Below, piece by piece: positions 37,154-48,144 of a stretch of DNA of 64,000 nt. Numbering within the stretch: the stretch's first letter is position 1; each line of letters begins with the position of its first letter. Position numbers and translations under genes: made by a program. The stretch spans positions 146,364 to 210,363 of the forward strand of contig NZ_LKAS01000001.1 of assembly GCF_002075085.1 (NCBI RefSeq), written 5' to 3'. The notes beneath the pieces were generated by a model that saw only the letters and a program-made list of their open reading frames with translations, was not told the origin of the DNA and searched no databases. The DNA comes from a bacterium endosymbiont of Pedicinus badii (GTDB taxonomy: Bacteria; Pseudomonadota; Gammaproteobacteria; Enterobacterales; Enterobacteriaceae).

Positions 37154-38287
37154 ATGATTTACACAACTTTTTCAAGAAAAAATAATAATCAATTATTAGA
37201 ACCTATGTTTCTAGGGCAGTCTGTTAATATTGCAAGATTTGATCAACAAAAATACGAAATTTTTGAAAAACTAATAGAAAGACAATTATCTTTTTTTTGG
37301 AGACCAGAAGAAATTGATCTTTCGAAAGATGCTATTGACTATGAATCTTTATCTATTCAAGAAAAACATATTTTTATTAGTAATTTAAAATACCAAACTC
37401 TTTTAGATTCCATACAAGGAAGAAGTCCTAATATAGCTTTTTTGCCTTTAGTTTCTATACCAGAATTAGAAACTTGGATAGAAACTTGGTCATTTTTTGA
37501 AACTATACATTCTAGATCTTATACTCACATTATTAGAAATATTGTTAATGATCCCTCTATTGTATTTAGTAAAATTATTACTAATGAACAAATTTTTAGA
37601 AGAGCAAAAGATATTTCAAAGTACTATGACGATTTAATAGAAATGACAAATTATTATCATAATTTAGGATCAGGAGTGCATTTTGTAAATAATAAGAAAA
37701 TTCATGTAGATACTAAAAAATTAAAAAAAAAACTATACCTTTGTTTGATGAGTGTAAATGCTTTAGAAGCAATAAGATTTTATGTTAGTTTTGCTTGCTC
37801 TTTTGCATTTGCAGAAAGAGAATTAATGGAAGGAAATGCAAAAATTATAAAACTTATTGCTAGAGATGAGTATTTGCATTTGCTAGGTACACAAAATATT
37901 ATTAATCTTATTCAATCTGGTTCTGATGATAAAGAAATGTTAGAAATTTCTCACAGTTGCGAAAAAGAATGCGTAAAAATTTTTTTACTTACTGCTAAAC
38001 AAGAAAAAAATTGGGCTAAGTACCTATTTAAAAATTATTCTATGATTGGATTAAATGAAAAAATACTAATAAAATATATAGAATATATCACAAATATTAG
38101 AATGCAATCTGTAGGATTAGAAATACTTTTTAAAAATTCTTTAAATAATCCTATACCATGGATAAACTCATGGTTAATTTCTGATAATGTTCAAGTAGCT
38201 CCTCAAGAATCAGAAGTAAGCTCCTATTTAGTAGGACAAATTGATTCGAAAATTGATCGTAAAGAACTTAGAAAATTTAAAATATAA
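37154..38287 (+). CDS. nrdB: Ribonucleoside-diphosphate reductase 1, beta subunit
   Basis: Small subunit carrying the di-iron tyrosyl radical. It has 377 residues (E. coli 376). The radical tyrosine is Y123 (SRSYTHI), with iron ligands D85, E116 and H119 visible. The C-terminal tail that docks into NrdA is present. In E. coli the ferredoxin gene yfaE follows; here nuoN on the other strand ends one base later, so yfaE is not at this place. Confidence 0.96.
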   Translation: MIYTTFSRKNNNQLLEPMFLGQSVNIARFDQQKYEIFEKLIERQLSFFWRPEEIDLSKDAIDYESLSIQEKHIFISNLKYQTLLDSIQGRSPNIAFLPLVSIPELETWIETWSFFETIHSRSYTHIIRNIVNDPSIVFSKIITNEQIFRRAKDISKYYDDLIEMTNYYHNLGSGVHFVNNKKIHVDTKKLKKKLYLCLMSVNALEAIRFYVSFACSFAFAERELMEGNAKIIKLIARDEYLHLLGTQNIINLIQSGSDDKEMLEISHSCEKECVKIFLLTAKQEKNWAKYLFKNYSMIGLNEKILIKYIEYITNIRMQSVGLEILFKNSLNNPIPWINSWLISDNVQVAPQESEVSSYLVGQIDSKIDRKELRKFKI

Positions 38288-38288
38288 A

Positions 38289-39767
38289 TTAAAAAAGATT
38301 TATTATATCTTCTATTAATTTCGGATGCAAACCGAAAATTACTATTACTATGGAATAAAAAAACATAAAAAATTTATAGATAAGTATTTTACTATTTTTT
38401 TTTACAATTAAACTATGGATTTTTTTATTTGAATATAAAATTTTTGTAATTTTTAGAAAATATAAAATTCCTAAAAAACTACTTACTAGTATGAAAATTG
38501 GAATTATAAAAAAGTTATTTTTTATAAAGCTAAATAATATAAAAAATTTTGTTATAAATCCAATAGTTATTGGAAGTCCACAAAAAGAAAGTAAAAATAC
38601 CAAAAAAGAGAAACGTAAAATAGGAAAATTATGAAGATATCCTTCATAACTAAAAATTTTATCTATTCCAATTTCCTTTTCATCTTTTTCTTTTATTTTT
38701 TCTATTATTTGTATGAATAAAAAAATTCCTAAAATTGTAATTATGTATCCTAAAAGATAACTTATAGATAACTTAATTGCTTGGTTTTCTTCTAAAATCC
38801 CTTTTTTTATTAAATATGGAGATAAAATAATACCTGTAGTAGTTATAGAAGAGCATCCTATCATTCTTGTTAGTCTTTTTTGAAAGAAGCCTATAAAATT
38901 TCCAAAAAATATGGAAAGAACTACTAAAATGTATATTAAATAATAAATGTATTCAATTTCTAAAATGGAAGTTTTTAACAAAAATTTTGATATTCCAGAA
39001 AATAAAATAACTTTTCCTATAGTACTAATAAAAATGCTACTAATATTAGAAATTCCTTGATATGTATCTGCAGTCCAAAAGTGAAATGGAAATAAAGATA
39101 ACTTTCCTGATATTCCTACTAAAGAAAATGATAAACCTACTAAAAAAATAGTATTTTCTAATTTTTCTTTATTTATTAGAAAAATATTTTCTTGTATAGA
39201 AGAAAAACTAAATTTTCCTATTGATGCGTATACCAAAGCAATTCCAAACAGTAGTATTGCAGAAGATACTACAGAATACAATATATATTTTGTAATAGAT
39301 TCTTTAGTATATTTATTTTTTTCTATAAAACTTACAATTCCAAATGAAGTAATGGAAAAAATTTCTATTCCTATGTATAAAGTTATCATTCCATTGGAGC
39401 TAGATACTATCATAGATGAAATTAAAGAAATAAAAAATAAAATATAAATTTCTTCCAAATTATTTAAATTTTTTTTTTCAGATTTGAAAAATATTTTACA
39501 ATCTAAAAATAAAAAGATTATTAAAGTTAAAGATAGAATGGAGTAAAAAAAGTACAAATTATCAAATAAAAAAAATTCTTTAAATTTTAAATTTAGACTA
39601 TTTTTTTTATAAAATAAAAAAATAAATAGTATGGAAATTAGACTAAATATGGAAAAAAATTCAGAAAATTTTCTTTTTTTTACTGCAATAATGAATATAT
39701 TAATAAAAATAATGGTTTCTATAGCTAAAAAAGGAAAAAAAATAAAAACTTCTTTTAGTTGATTCAT
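38289..39767 (-). CDS. nuoN: NADH dehydrogenase I subunit N
   Basis: Antiporter-like proton-pumping membrane subunit of complex I. It has 492 residues (E. coli 485) and is hydrophobic throughout, with about 14 segments. GKLSLFPFHFWTADTYQG is the conserved lysine and quinone-side motif. Last gene of the nuo operon; the stop is one base from the end of nrdB, so transcripts from both sides overlap. Confidence 0.94.
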   Translation of the reverse strand: MNQLKEVFIFFPFLAIETIIFINIFIIAVKKRKFSEFFSIFSLISILFIFLFYKKNSLNLKFKEFFLFDNLYFFYSILSLTLIIFLFLDCKIFFKSEKKNLNNLEEIYILFFISLISSMIVSSSNGMITLYIGIEIFSITSFGIVSFIEKNKYTKESITKYILYSVVSSAILLFGIALVYASIGKFSFSSIQENIFLINKEKLENTIFLVGLSFSLVGISGKLSLFPFHFWTADTYQGISNISSIFISTIGKVILFSGISKFLLKTSILEIEYIYYLIYILVVLSIFFGNFIGFFQKRLTRMIGCSSITTTGIILSPYLIKKGILEENQAIKLSISYLLGYIITILGIFLFIQIIEKIKEKDEKEIGIDKIFSYEGYLHNFPILRFSFLVFLLSFCGLPITIGFITKFFILFSFIKNNFFIIPIFILVSSFLGILYFLKITKILYSNKKIHSLIVKKNSKILIYKFFMFFYSIVIVIFGLHPKLIEDIINLF

Positions 39768-39784
39768 AATTTTAATTTATATTT

Positions 39785-41239
39785 TTATTTTTCAATTGAA
39801 TTTAGAATAATATTTGGAAAAACTCCTAAAATAAGAATAAAAAAACTAATCCATAAAAGAATAAACTTTTCTAAAAAACGAATTTTTTTTATTTTAGAAT
39901 ATTCGATAAATTTTATATTAAAAACTTTATGTAGTATATTAATACAATATATAGAAGATAGAAAAAAAGAAAAAATAGAAATTATTGATACTATAGGATG
40001 CTTAAAAAAGTTTCCGAATGAAATCATGATTTTTCCTACAAAACTCACAGATCCAGGAATACCTAAATAAGAAAACAAAAAAAATCCTAGTATTTTATAG
40101 AAAAAGTAGTATTTTTTTTTAGAAAAATTCATTTCTTCTATATTATATGTTTTGACTCTTTGAAATATTTGTCCAAATATAGCAATAATTCCAGAAGTAC
40201 ATAGAGAGTAAGAAATTATTTGAACTATAGTTCCTTTATAAGAAATTCTGTTATTTGCATAGATACCTATTAAAATAAATCCCATTTGAGAAATTGTACT
40301 ATAAGAGATAATTTTTTTAATGTTTTTATGACTAAGTGCGCATACTGAACCATAGACAATATTAATTATTCCAAAAATCATCATAAAATTTTCAATATAA
40401 TAAGAAGAAGTTGGAAAAATTTTTGTATTAATTTTTAAAATAGCATATGCTGAAGTTTTTATAATTATGCTTATTAAATCTACTGTTCCAGAAAAATGAG
40501 AATTAGACTGTACTTTTACTAGCCATCCGTGAAAAGGAATAATAGGAAGTTTAATAATGAAAGAAAAAAGAAATAAAATCATAATAAAATATTCTTCCCA
40601 AATGCCTAATCGAATTTTTAATATATCAAAATAACTAAAACTTAAAATATTAGTTGTTTGGTACTGTTTTATTACCAAAAAAAGTATTCCTAAAAACATA
40701 AACGCACTGCTCATTTGGGAATACATGAAAAAACTCTTTGCAGATTCGTATTTTTTCTTACTATTTTCAGAATTTGTATTCCAAAAAGAAATGAGAAAAA
40801 ATATCGATATTGAAGATATTTCCCAAAATAAAAAAAATAAAAATAAATCTGAAGCAAGGAAAATACCAATAGTACTTAAAAAAATAGATAGCAAATTTGT
40901 ATAAAAAAAATTTTTTTCTTTATCTTTAACCTCTTTCCAAGAACAAAGTATTGCTGTAATTGATACAATAGTTGTACTAAATATCATAAGGAAAGATAGA
41001 TTGTCCAATGATAAGTGAAATTTTATACCGAAATTTGGAATCCAAGGAAATTGAAATTGAGAAATCCAATTAAAATTTCTTTCTTGAATTTTTTTAAATA
41101 ACTCAAATACAGTTAAAAATAAAGTAGATACTACAGAAAATAAAGCAATCCATTTTTGTGAAATTTTATGAATTCTATTATGTAATAGACAAAATATTAT
41201 TCCAATAAAAGGAATTAAAATTATAAAAATGAGGTTCAT
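39785..41239 (-). CDS. nuoM: NADH dehydrogenase I subunit M
   Basis: Antiporter-like proton-pumping subunit. It has 484 residues (E. coli 509). Conserved elements include the SWKEVKD region, FFLFWEISSI with the key Glu, KLPIIPFHGWLVKVQSNSH and SYSTISQMGF. It overlaps nuoL by 4 bases (ATGA), indicating coupled translation. Confidence 0.94.
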   Translation of the reverse strand: MNLIFIILIPFIGIIFCLLHNRIHKISQKWIALFSVVSTLFLTVFELFKKIQERNFNWISQFQFPWIPNFGIKFHLSLDNLSFLMIFSTTIVSITAILCSWKEVKDKEKNFFYTNLLSIFLSTIGIFLASDLFLFFLFWEISSISIFFLISFWNTNSENSKKKYESAKSFFMYSQMSSAFMFLGILFLVIKQYQTTNILSFSYFDILKIRLGIWEEYFIMILFLFSFIIKLPIIPFHGWLVKVQSNSHFSGTVDLISIIIKTSAYAILKINTKIFPTSSYYIENFMMIFGIINIVYGSVCALSHKNIKKIISYSTISQMGFILIGIYANNRISYKGTIVQIISYSLCTSGIIAIFGQIFQRVKTYNIEEMNFSKKKYYFFYKILGFFLFSYLGIPGSVSFVGKIMISFGNFFKHPIVSIISIFSFFLSSIYCINILHKVFNIKFIEYSKIKKIRFLEKFILLWISFFILILGVFPNIILNSIEK

Positions 41240-43098
41240 GAATTTTTAGATAAAAAATTATTAAAAAAATTTTCTTTATAAAAAATTATCATTATTAAAA
41301 TAAGTAGGATACAAATTCCTATATAAAAAATATAAATATTTATTTTTCCTCTTAATAATAAAAAAGATTTTTTTTTAATTTTTTGAAATACAGTACTTAT
41401 AGTTTTTTCTATAACTAAATTAATCAGATCATTTTTAAACATTCTACTTAAAATTAGGTAAGAATGAAAAAAAATTTTTTTACAAAAGCAATCAGAATTA
41501 ATTTTTTTTAAAAAATCCAATGATTTTAATTCTATTCTAATTTTTGGTTTTCCGTATAAAAAATATTTTTTACTTAGTATTCCAACTAGTATATTTAAAA
41601 ATAAAAGAAAAAATTCTATATAAAAATTTAAGAGATGCGTATTTTCTATAGTTTTTTCTTTAATAAAATGATTTTGTAAGATTGGTTCATAAATTATATT
41701 TGTTAAAAAAGTTGAAAAAATTGCTAAAATAATTATAGGAAATATATTAAAAAAACTATAACTTTTTTTAAAGTTTTTATTTCTTTCTCTATAAAAAATT
41801 AAAAATATCATTTTAAAAGTATAAATACTTGTTAATGCAGCTCCTATAAATAATAAAAAGGCATAGAAATAGTTTCTTTTTTCTATAAATACAGATATAA
41901 TTTCCTTTTTAGCGAAAAAACCAGAAAATAATGGAAATCCCATCATAGAAAGACTTCCTAATAAAAAACAAAAATACAGTAAAAATATACTTTTGTAATT
42001 TGTACCGATACTTTTTATGCTAGATTTCTCATTACTGAATTTTATCAAATTTCCAGATACAAGAAATAATAAACACTTAAAGAAAGCATGACAAACAGTA
42101 TATAAAGCAGCTAATTTTATGTTTTTCGTTCCTATAAATACGAATACGTATCCAATTTGACTAATTGTTGAGTATGCTAGTATCTTTTTTATTTTTTTAT
42201 TCCTACAGGCACAGAAAGCTCCAAATATTATAGTAATAATTCCTATGCTTTCTATAATTTTTAGCATGAAAGGATACATAATAAACATATCATAGTTTCT
42301 AATAATTAAGTATATTCCTGCCGTTATCATAGTCGATGAGTGTATTATGGCAGAGGCTGGTGTAGGTCCTATCATTGCGTTTGGTAGCCATATATGCATA
42401 GGAACTTGTACTGATTTGCTAATAGCTCCTATAAAAAATAAAAAAATTGCAGTAGAAATTTCAAAGTTTGAAAAATAAATTTTAGAAGTTCTTAGAATAT
42501 TTTGTATCTCTTCAAATTCTAAAGTTTTAAAATTTTTATAAATTATTAAGAAAGAAATTAATAGAATTAAATCTCCAATTTTTGTTGTAAAAAAAACTTT
42601 TTTTGAAAATTTTTCACTATTTTTTTGATTATTGTAAAAAGAAACTAATAAATAGCTACACATTCCAATTATTTCCCATCCAAAATACGCAAATAAAAAA
42701 TTATTTGCTGTAACCAACAAAATCATTCCAAAAATAAAAAGATTTATTTTAGATAAAAATTTTTTATATTCAAAAGAATTTTTAAAATACCAGTAAGAGT
42801 ACAAATATATTAAAAAACTAATTACGAATATTATAGAAATCATAACTAAAGAAAATTTATCAATATATAGATAAAATGGTATTTTAAAATCTTTTATTTT
42901 GATCCAATTATATACAAATGTACTTACTAAAAAATCTTTATTTTTTGATGCAAAGAATAAAAATAATGTAAAGAAAGGAAAAATACTAATATTTGTGATC
43001 AGAAGTAGAATTCTTTTTGATACATTTTTTAATAAAGTATGAAAAATAAAAAAATTTATAAGAGGTATTAAAATTATTAAATAACAAAAAAAAATCAT
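41236..43098 (-). CDS. nuoL: NADH dehydrogenase I subunit L
   Basis: Largest antiporter-like subunit, with the long lateral helix at its C-terminus. It has 620 residues (E. coli 613). NNFLFAYFGWEIIGMCSYLL, KSVQVPMHIWLPNAMIGPTPASA and STMITAGIY are intact. The C-terminal 150 residues (lateral helix region) are diverged. It overlaps nuoK and nuoM by 4 bases each. Confidence 0.95.
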   Translation of the reverse strand: MIFFCYLIILIPLINFFIFHTLLKNVSKRILLLITNISIFPFFTLFLFFASKNKDFLVSTFVYNWIKIKDFKIPFYLYIDKFSLVMISIIFVISFLIYLYSYWYFKNSFEYKKFLSKINLFIFGMILLVTANNFLFAYFGWEIIGMCSYLLVSFYNNQKNSEKFSKKVFFTTKIGDLILLISFLIIYKNFKTLEFEEIQNILRTSKIYFSNFEISTAIFLFFIGAISKSVQVPMHIWLPNAMIGPTPASAIIHSSTMITAGIYLIIRNYDMFIMYPFMLKIIESIGIITIIFGAFCACRNKKIKKILAYSTISQIGYVFVFIGTKNIKLAALYTVCHAFFKCLLFLVSGNLIKFSNEKSSIKSIGTNYKSIFLLYFCFLLGSLSMMGFPLFSGFFAKKEIISVFIEKRNYFYAFLLFIGAALTSIYTFKMIFLIFYRERNKNFKKSYSFFNIFPIIILAIFSTFLTNIIYEPILQNHFIKEKTIENTHLLNFYIEFFLLFLNILVGILSKKYFLYGKPKIRIELKSLDFLKKINSDCFCKKIFFHSYLILSRMFKNDLINLVIEKTISTVFQKIKKKSFLLLRGKINIYIFYIGICILLILIMIIFYKENFFNNFLSKNS

Positions 43099-43394
43099 TT
43101 GTCTTTCTCACTTAGTTCATCTAAATGTATAGTTTTATTTTTGTATAAAAAGAATAGTAAAGAAAGAAGAATAATTGATTCTATTACAGAAAAACTAAGC
43201 ATTAGAATATAAATTATTTCTCCATCAATTTGATTCCAAAACTTCCCTGAAAATACAAATAATATTCCAGAAGAAGCAGTCATAATTTCTATACCAATTA
43301 GAGTATGGATAAGATTTTTTTTTATTATTATGCCTAAAAAACCTAAAAAGAATAAAAAAGAACAAAAAATGATCGCATTTTGTAAGGATATCAT
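43095..43394 (-). CDS. nuoK: NADH dehydrogenase I subunit K
   Basis: Small membrane subunit with three helices, 99 residues (E. coli 100). Helix 2 carries a conserved Glu in LIGIEIMTAS, part of the proton path. ATGA overlaps with nuoJ and nuoL. Confidence 0.94.
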   Translation of the reverse strand: MISLQNAIIFCSFLFFLGFLGIIIKKNLIHTLIGIEIMTASSGILFVFSGKFWNQIDGEIIYILMLSFSVIESIILLSLLFFLYKNKTIHLDELSEKDK

Positions 43395-43894
43395 ATATTT
43401 TTTTTATTTTTTTTATTTTTGCAAAGAATAAAAGAAACTATTATTCCGGATAATATAATAATCGATACTATTCCTACAAAAAAGAAATAATTTTCAAAGA
43501 ATTCTTTACTAATTTGTTTGATAGTGAAATTTTTATACAAAATAGATTTTTCATTTAATTTTTTTTTTAAAAAAAAATATAAAAAAGAAAGAACTGAAAA
43601 AAAAGATACGAAAATTTTTAAAAAAAATTCTTTATTAAATTCTATTTTTTCTCCAAATTCTTTTTTATTTAAAGTCATTAAAGAAAATAAAAATATTATT
43701 AGTATTCCTCCAGAATATATTATAATTTCCAATATTGCGCAAAAATTAGAATTTATATTAAAAAACATTATTCCAATTAAAATAGTAAATATAATTAAGT
43801 ATACTATGCTATAAAAAACTTTTTTTTGTAGTATAGAAATTGATATAGAGATAATAGAAAACGCTTCTAAAATATATAAGATTAATCTATCCAT
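43391..43894 (-). CDS. nuoJ: NADH dehydrogenase I subunit J
   Basis: Membrane subunit, 167 residues (E. coli 184), with about five helices. The helix 3 region CAILEIIIYSGGILIIFLF is recognisable. The C-terminus is shortened and Lys-rich. Confidence 0.91.
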   Translation of the reverse strand: MDRLILYILEAFSIISISISILQKKVFYSIVYLIIFTILIGIMFFNINSNFCAILEIIIYSGGILIIFLFSLMTLNKKEFGEKIEFNKEFFLKIFVSFFSVLSFLYFFLKKKLNEKSILYKNFTIKQISKEFFENYFFFVGIVSIIILSGIIVSFILCKNKKNKKNI

Positions 43895-43903
43895 TGCTTA
43901 TTT

Positions 43904-44440
43904 TTAAGGTAAAATACTTTTAAAATCTGATTCTTTATGTAAATTCTTTTTTTTTTTCTTTTTTGGTTCTTTTACTCCTGAAATTTCATAAAAATTATAA
44001 TTTTTGTATTTTCCTTCTCCAGAAATAAGTAGATCTTTTTTTTCATAAACTAGTTCTTTTCTTTCAAATTCTGACATTTCAAAATCAGGAATAAGCTGTA
44101 TAGCTTTGGTTGGACAAGCTTCTTCACAAAATCCACAAAATATGCATCTTGAAAAATTTATACGAAAAAACTTAGCATACCATCTTCCTTTTTTTTCTTT
44201 TTTTTGTAAAGCAATGCAATTTGTTGGACATACTACAGAACATAGTCCACAGGCTACACATCTTTCTGTTTTATCTAAATTTCTAGTTAGTACAATTCTT
44301 CCTCTATATCTAGAAGTTAAAAATGTTTTGTCTTTTGGATATAAAATAGTGACTTTTTTTTTAAAAATTTGCAAAAAAATAATTAATATTGTTTTAAATA
44401 CACTAAGTATATTTTTTATAAACTTTTCTAAATTTTTCAT
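43904..44440 (-). CDS. nuoI: NADH dehydrogenase I subunit I
   Basis: Peripheral-arm ferredoxin-like subunit with clusters N6a and N6b. It has 178 residues (E. coli 180). Two complete 4Fe-4S motifs are seen: [12 protein letters not shown] and [12 protein letters not shown]. An amphipathic N-terminus is followed by [10 protein letters not shown]. Confidence 0.95.
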   Translation of the reverse strand: MKNLEKFIKNILSVFKTILIIFLQIFKKKVTILYPKDKTFLTSRYRGRIVLTRNLDKTERCVACGLCSVVCPTNCIALQKKEKKGRWYAKFFRINFSRCIFCGFCEEACPTKAIQLIPDFEMSEFERKELVYEKKDLLISGEGKYKNYNFYEISGVKEPKKKKKKNLHKESDFKSILP

Positions 44441-44449
44441 AAAAGCATT

Positions 44450-45391
44450 TTAAATTAGTAAAAAAAATGCGGTTAGCATTAAATTCAATAGAGATAATGG
44501 AAGTAGTATAAACCATCCTAATTTTAAGATCTTATCATATTTTGGTCTTGGTAGAGAAGCTCTAAGAAGTATAAAGAAAAATAAAAAACATAAAATTTTT
44601 ATAAAAAACCAAACTATTGGATAAAGAACTGGTCCTTTCCATCCTCCAAAAAATAAAACTACTATCATGGAGGACATAGAAATCATAGAAATATACTCAC
44701 TAATAAAAAATAAACTAAATTTTATTCCAGAATATTCTGTATGATATCCAGCAACTAGTTCTTGTTCAGATTCTGGTTGATCAAAAGGATGTCTATGACA
44801 AATTGCTATAGAAGAAAATAAAAAACACAAAAAACTAAAAAATTGTGGAATAACATTCCAAATTTTTTCTTGTGCATTGACTATTTCTATAATACTGAAA
44901 GATTCTGATTTAGCTACTACACTCATTGTAGAGATTCCTAAAAACACTTCATAGCTAATTGTTTGTGCAATAGATCTAATTGATCCTATTAAAGAATATT
45001 TATTATTACTTGAATAACCAGAAAAAATTGTTGAATATACTGAAATACTGCATATCATTAAAAAAAACAAAATTCCTATATCTAGATTAGAAATCATAAA
45101 ATTTTTTGTTATTGGAATAACAGAAAAAATCATAACTGAACAAAAAAATGATATTGCTGGAGAAATAAAAAAAATAGTTTTTTCTGAAAATCTTGGAATC
45201 CAGTCTTCTTTAAATAAAATTTTAATCATGTCAGCATAAATTTGTAAAAATCCTCCGAAACCTAATCTTGGTCCGTATCTATTTTGCATATAAGCTAATA
45301 TTTTTCTTTCTATAATGCTCATATAGGATCCAAAAATAATAAGAAAGAAAAATATTACGATTATATCTTTTATAAATAAAAGTATATTCAT
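44450..45391 (-). CDS. nuoH: NADH dehydrogenase I subunit H
   Basis: Membrane subunit that forms the quinone-binding cavity with NuoB and NuoD. It has 313 residues (E. coli 325). [37 protein letters not shown] and [22 protein letters not shown] are conserved, holding the acidic residues of the E-channel. Confidence 0.95.
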   Translation of the reverse strand: MNILLFIKDIIVIFFFLIIFGSYMSIIERKILAYMQNRYGPRLGFGGFLQIYADMIKILFKEDWIPRFSEKTIFFISPAISFFCSVMIFSVIPITKNFMISNLDIGILFFLMICSISVYSTIFSGYSSNNKYSLIGSIRSIAQTISYEVFLGISTMSVVAKSESFSIIEIVNAQEKIWNVIPQFFSFLCFLFSSIAICHRHPFDQPESEQELVAGYHTEYSGIKFSLFFISEYISMISMSSMIVVLFFGGWKGPVLYPIVWFFIKILCFLFFFILLRASLPRPKYDKILKLGWFILLPLSLLNLMLTAFFLLI

Positions 45392-45398
45392 ATTATAT

Positions 45399-48116
45399 TT
45401 ATTGCAGTATTTTACGTATATTTTTTATTTTTTTTTCAAAAATCCATTCTGGAATTTTAGAAAAATTAAAAGGTATAGCTATACTTTTTTCATCAATACT
45501 TGTACTGACTTTTAAAATTGCTTTAAATCTAATGTTTTCAAAAAAAAATTTGACAATAGAATTGCTATTTTTTTTAAGAAATACAGCATCTTTTTTATTA
45601 ATAAAAATGTAGGGATTAGAGTATCTTATCTTAAAATTTTTGCATTTTTGTAGATTTTCTTCACTAAAAAATATATGCCAATAAGGTATAAATTTCCAAA
45701 ATTTTGTGTTCATTTGAAAATTTCGTAAATGAGGAATTTTAAAATATACTAAATTTTCTAATTTATTTAATATCATTTTTTCTCCTGGATTTCCAAAAAG
45801 TAATTTACCACCAATGTTTTTTTGATACTTATTTAAAGCATTGTTAGAATTCCAACCTGGATACCAAAAGAATGGTATTTCTTTTTTTTTAGATTGTGTA
45901 TTTTGTATTTCTTCTGTAGAAAATGAAAATATTGTGTCTCGGTCATTTTTTATGTTTCTTTCATGCACATTAATATTTGCAAAAATTGCATTTTTTCCGC
46001 TATACCTTATAGAACATCTGGAAGTTTTTTTTCTATTAAATGCATACTTTGAATTAGGTATAAAATTTTGTATTTTGCTAAGTATCTTATATTTTTTTAC
46101 TATTCTTATTCTAATTTGTTCTAGACTAATAAATTTCATTTCTTTTTTTTTGAATCGAATTGCGTACATTAGATAAATCCATTTCCAACTATCTAATATA
46201 TCAGAATTTTTATTATAAAATTTAGTATCGTACGCTTTAAAAAAATTTTGTATTCTGCCTTCTTGATTTACTACTAATCCACTTCCTTCTGCAAAAGATG
46301 CACAAGGTAAAAATATATTTATTTTTTTTTCTACTATTTTTCTTTTTTGAGAATCTATAAAAATAATTGTCTTAAAGAATTTTACTATTCTTTTTTTAAT
46401 TTTATGATGCATTTTTTCCAGTATATTGCTTTCTAATACAATTAAAGTACTATTTTCTGGAACATTTTTTATTTCTTCTATACTTTTTTTTTCTATTATT
46501 GAAGATCCAAAACTATTCACATTAGGAAGAATGAAAGAGATTCCAACTTTTTTATTTTTTCTTTTTAAAGAAATTGCTATATTTATTGCTGAAATAATAA
46601 TATTTGTACTATTAGATTGTGTTCCAGTTATAATAAGAGGCTTTTGAGATTTTATTAAAATTTTTGCGGCTTTTTGAGAAAAAGATACTGTTTTTTTCGA
46701 AGTACTATTCACTTTTGGAGATTTTTCATCGATTTGATTAGATATTAAAAATCCAATTTCTATCTGTTTTTCTATACTTCCTGAGTATTTCAAATATGAT
46801 ATATCATCCAATTTTGTTTTATATATGCTTGTTATTATTAGTGGGTATTTAATATTTTGAGCAATATTATTAATAGCATAAAAATGCCATTTTTGTATTC
46901 CATTTTTTTTAGCAAACTTAGTTTTTTTTGAATTTATAGATTGTCTAATTGAAAGAGCCATTCTAGGAGCTGTTTGTGTTACATCCTCCGATAAAATTAG
47001 TATTGCATCATAAGATTCTACTTCTTTTAAAGAAGGAGTTTTAATTCCTGTTTTTTTTAACGATTCAATAATTTTACGAATTTTTATATTTTCTTTTTTA
47101 GAAATTCCAATATAAAAATTTTCTTTTCCTACTAATTCTTGAAGAGCAAAATTACTTTCTAAACTAGATTTTGGAGATCCAATTCCAAATATTTTTTTAT
47201 CTAAAAAATTTTTTAGTAAAATTTTTATTTCTTTATAGTTTTTAATCTTTATATTTTTGTTATTTTTTTTAATAAAAATTTTTTTTGGTCTACTATCTAA
47301 ATTTGCATAACTAAAACCAAATCTTCCTTTATCACAAAGAAAGTACGAATTTATATTTTCATGGTATCTATTTTCTATTTTAATTATTTTTCCATATTTT
47401 TCAGCAACAGAAATATTGCACCCTAAACTACAATTGTGGCATATACTAGGAGAATAGTTCATATCCCATTTTCTATTGTAATTTTCAGAATGTATTTTAT
47501 CTGTAAAAACTCCTGTTGGACAAATATCTATTAGATTTCCAGAGAATTCGCTTTTTAAATTTCCAGACTGTATTCTTCCAAAATACAATCTATTTTTTGA
47601 TCCGTAAACTCCAAAATCTTTTCCTCCTGAGTAATTTCTATAATATCTTACACATCTATAACAAGAGATACAACGATTCATTTCATGTTTAATAAATGGA
47701 CCCAAATACTGACTTTTTTGAATCTTTTTTGCAAATTCGTATCTTCTTTTGTTGTGACGAACCATGACTGTCATATCTTGAAGATGACAATTTCCTCCTT
47801 CTTCACATATTGGGCAGTCATGAGGATGATTAGTCATCATGCATTCTATGATATTTTTTCTAAATTTTTGTATTTCTTTATCTTTTGTAATGAATACAGA
47901 ATTTTCTTCTATTGGAGTCATACAAGACATAACAATTCTATTGGTATTATTTTCTATTTTTTTTACTGCACATTGTCTACAAGATCCTATACTTCCCAAT
48001 GCTGGATGCCAACAAAAATAAGGAATATCTATTTTTAGAGATAAACAAAATTGCAGAAGATTTATGGAAGAATTTACTTTGTATTTTTTTCCATCAACTT
48101 GTATATTAAAAGTCAT
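45399..48116 (-). CDS. nuoG: NADH dehydrogenase I subunit G
   Basis: Large iron-sulfur subunit of the peripheral arm, 905 residues (E. coli 908). It shows the N-terminal 2Fe-2S ligands ([15 protein letters not shown]), the His/Cys cluster ([14 protein letters not shown]), a 4Fe-4S cluster (CISCYRC, with CPTG later) and the enteric extra cluster N7 (CHNCSLGC). The molybdopterin-oxidoreductase-like C-terminal two thirds are heavily diverged and Lys-rich, yet full length. Confidence 0.95.
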   Translation of the reverse strand: MTFNIQVDGKKYKVNSSINLLQFCLSLKIDIPYFCWHPALGSIGSCRQCAVKKIENNTNRIVMSCMTPIEENSVFITKDKEIQKFRKNIIECMMTNHPHDCPICEEGGNCHLQDMTVMVRHNKRRYEFAKKIQKSQYLGPFIKHEMNRCISCYRCVRYYRNYSGGKDFGVYGSKNRLYFGRIQSGNLKSEFSGNLIDICPTGVFTDKIHSENYNRKWDMNYSPSICHNCSLGCNISVAEKYGKIIKIENRYHENINSYFLCDKGRFGFSYANLDSRPKKIFIKKNNKNIKIKNYKEIKILLKNFLDKKIFGIGSPKSSLESNFALQELVGKENFYIGISKKENIKIRKIIESLKKTGIKTPSLKEVESYDAILILSEDVTQTAPRMALSIRQSINSKKTKFAKKNGIQKWHFYAINNIAQNIKYPLIITSIYKTKLDDISYLKYSGSIEKQIEIGFLISNQIDEKSPKVNSTSKKTVSFSQKAAKILIKSQKPLIITGTQSNSTNIIISAINIAISLKRKNKKVGISFILPNVNSFGSSIIEKKSIEEIKNVPENSTLIVLESNILEKMHHKIKKRIVKFFKTIIFIDSQKRKIVEKKINIFLPCASFAEGSGLVVNQEGRIQNFFKAYDTKFYNKNSDILDSWKWIYLMYAIRFKKKEMKFISLEQIRIRIVKKYKILSKIQNFIPNSKYAFNRKKTSRCSIRYSGKNAIFANINVHERNIKNDRDTIFSFSTEEIQNTQSKKKEIPFFWYPGWNSNNALNKYQKNIGGKLLFGNPGEKMILNKLENLVYFKIPHLRNFQMNTKFWKFIPYWHIFFSEENLQKCKNFKIRYSNPYIFINKKDAVFLKKNSNSIVKFFFENIRFKAILKVSTSIDEKSIAIPFNFSKIPEWIFEKKIKNIRKILQ

Positions 48117-48144
48117 GATTTTTCCAATCTAAAAAATTAAATTG

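Noticed and set aside
45841..46176. Hydrophobic open frames antisense to nuoG
   Set aside because: The Lys-rich sense strand reads as Phe/Leu-rich on the other strand and mimics membrane proteins.
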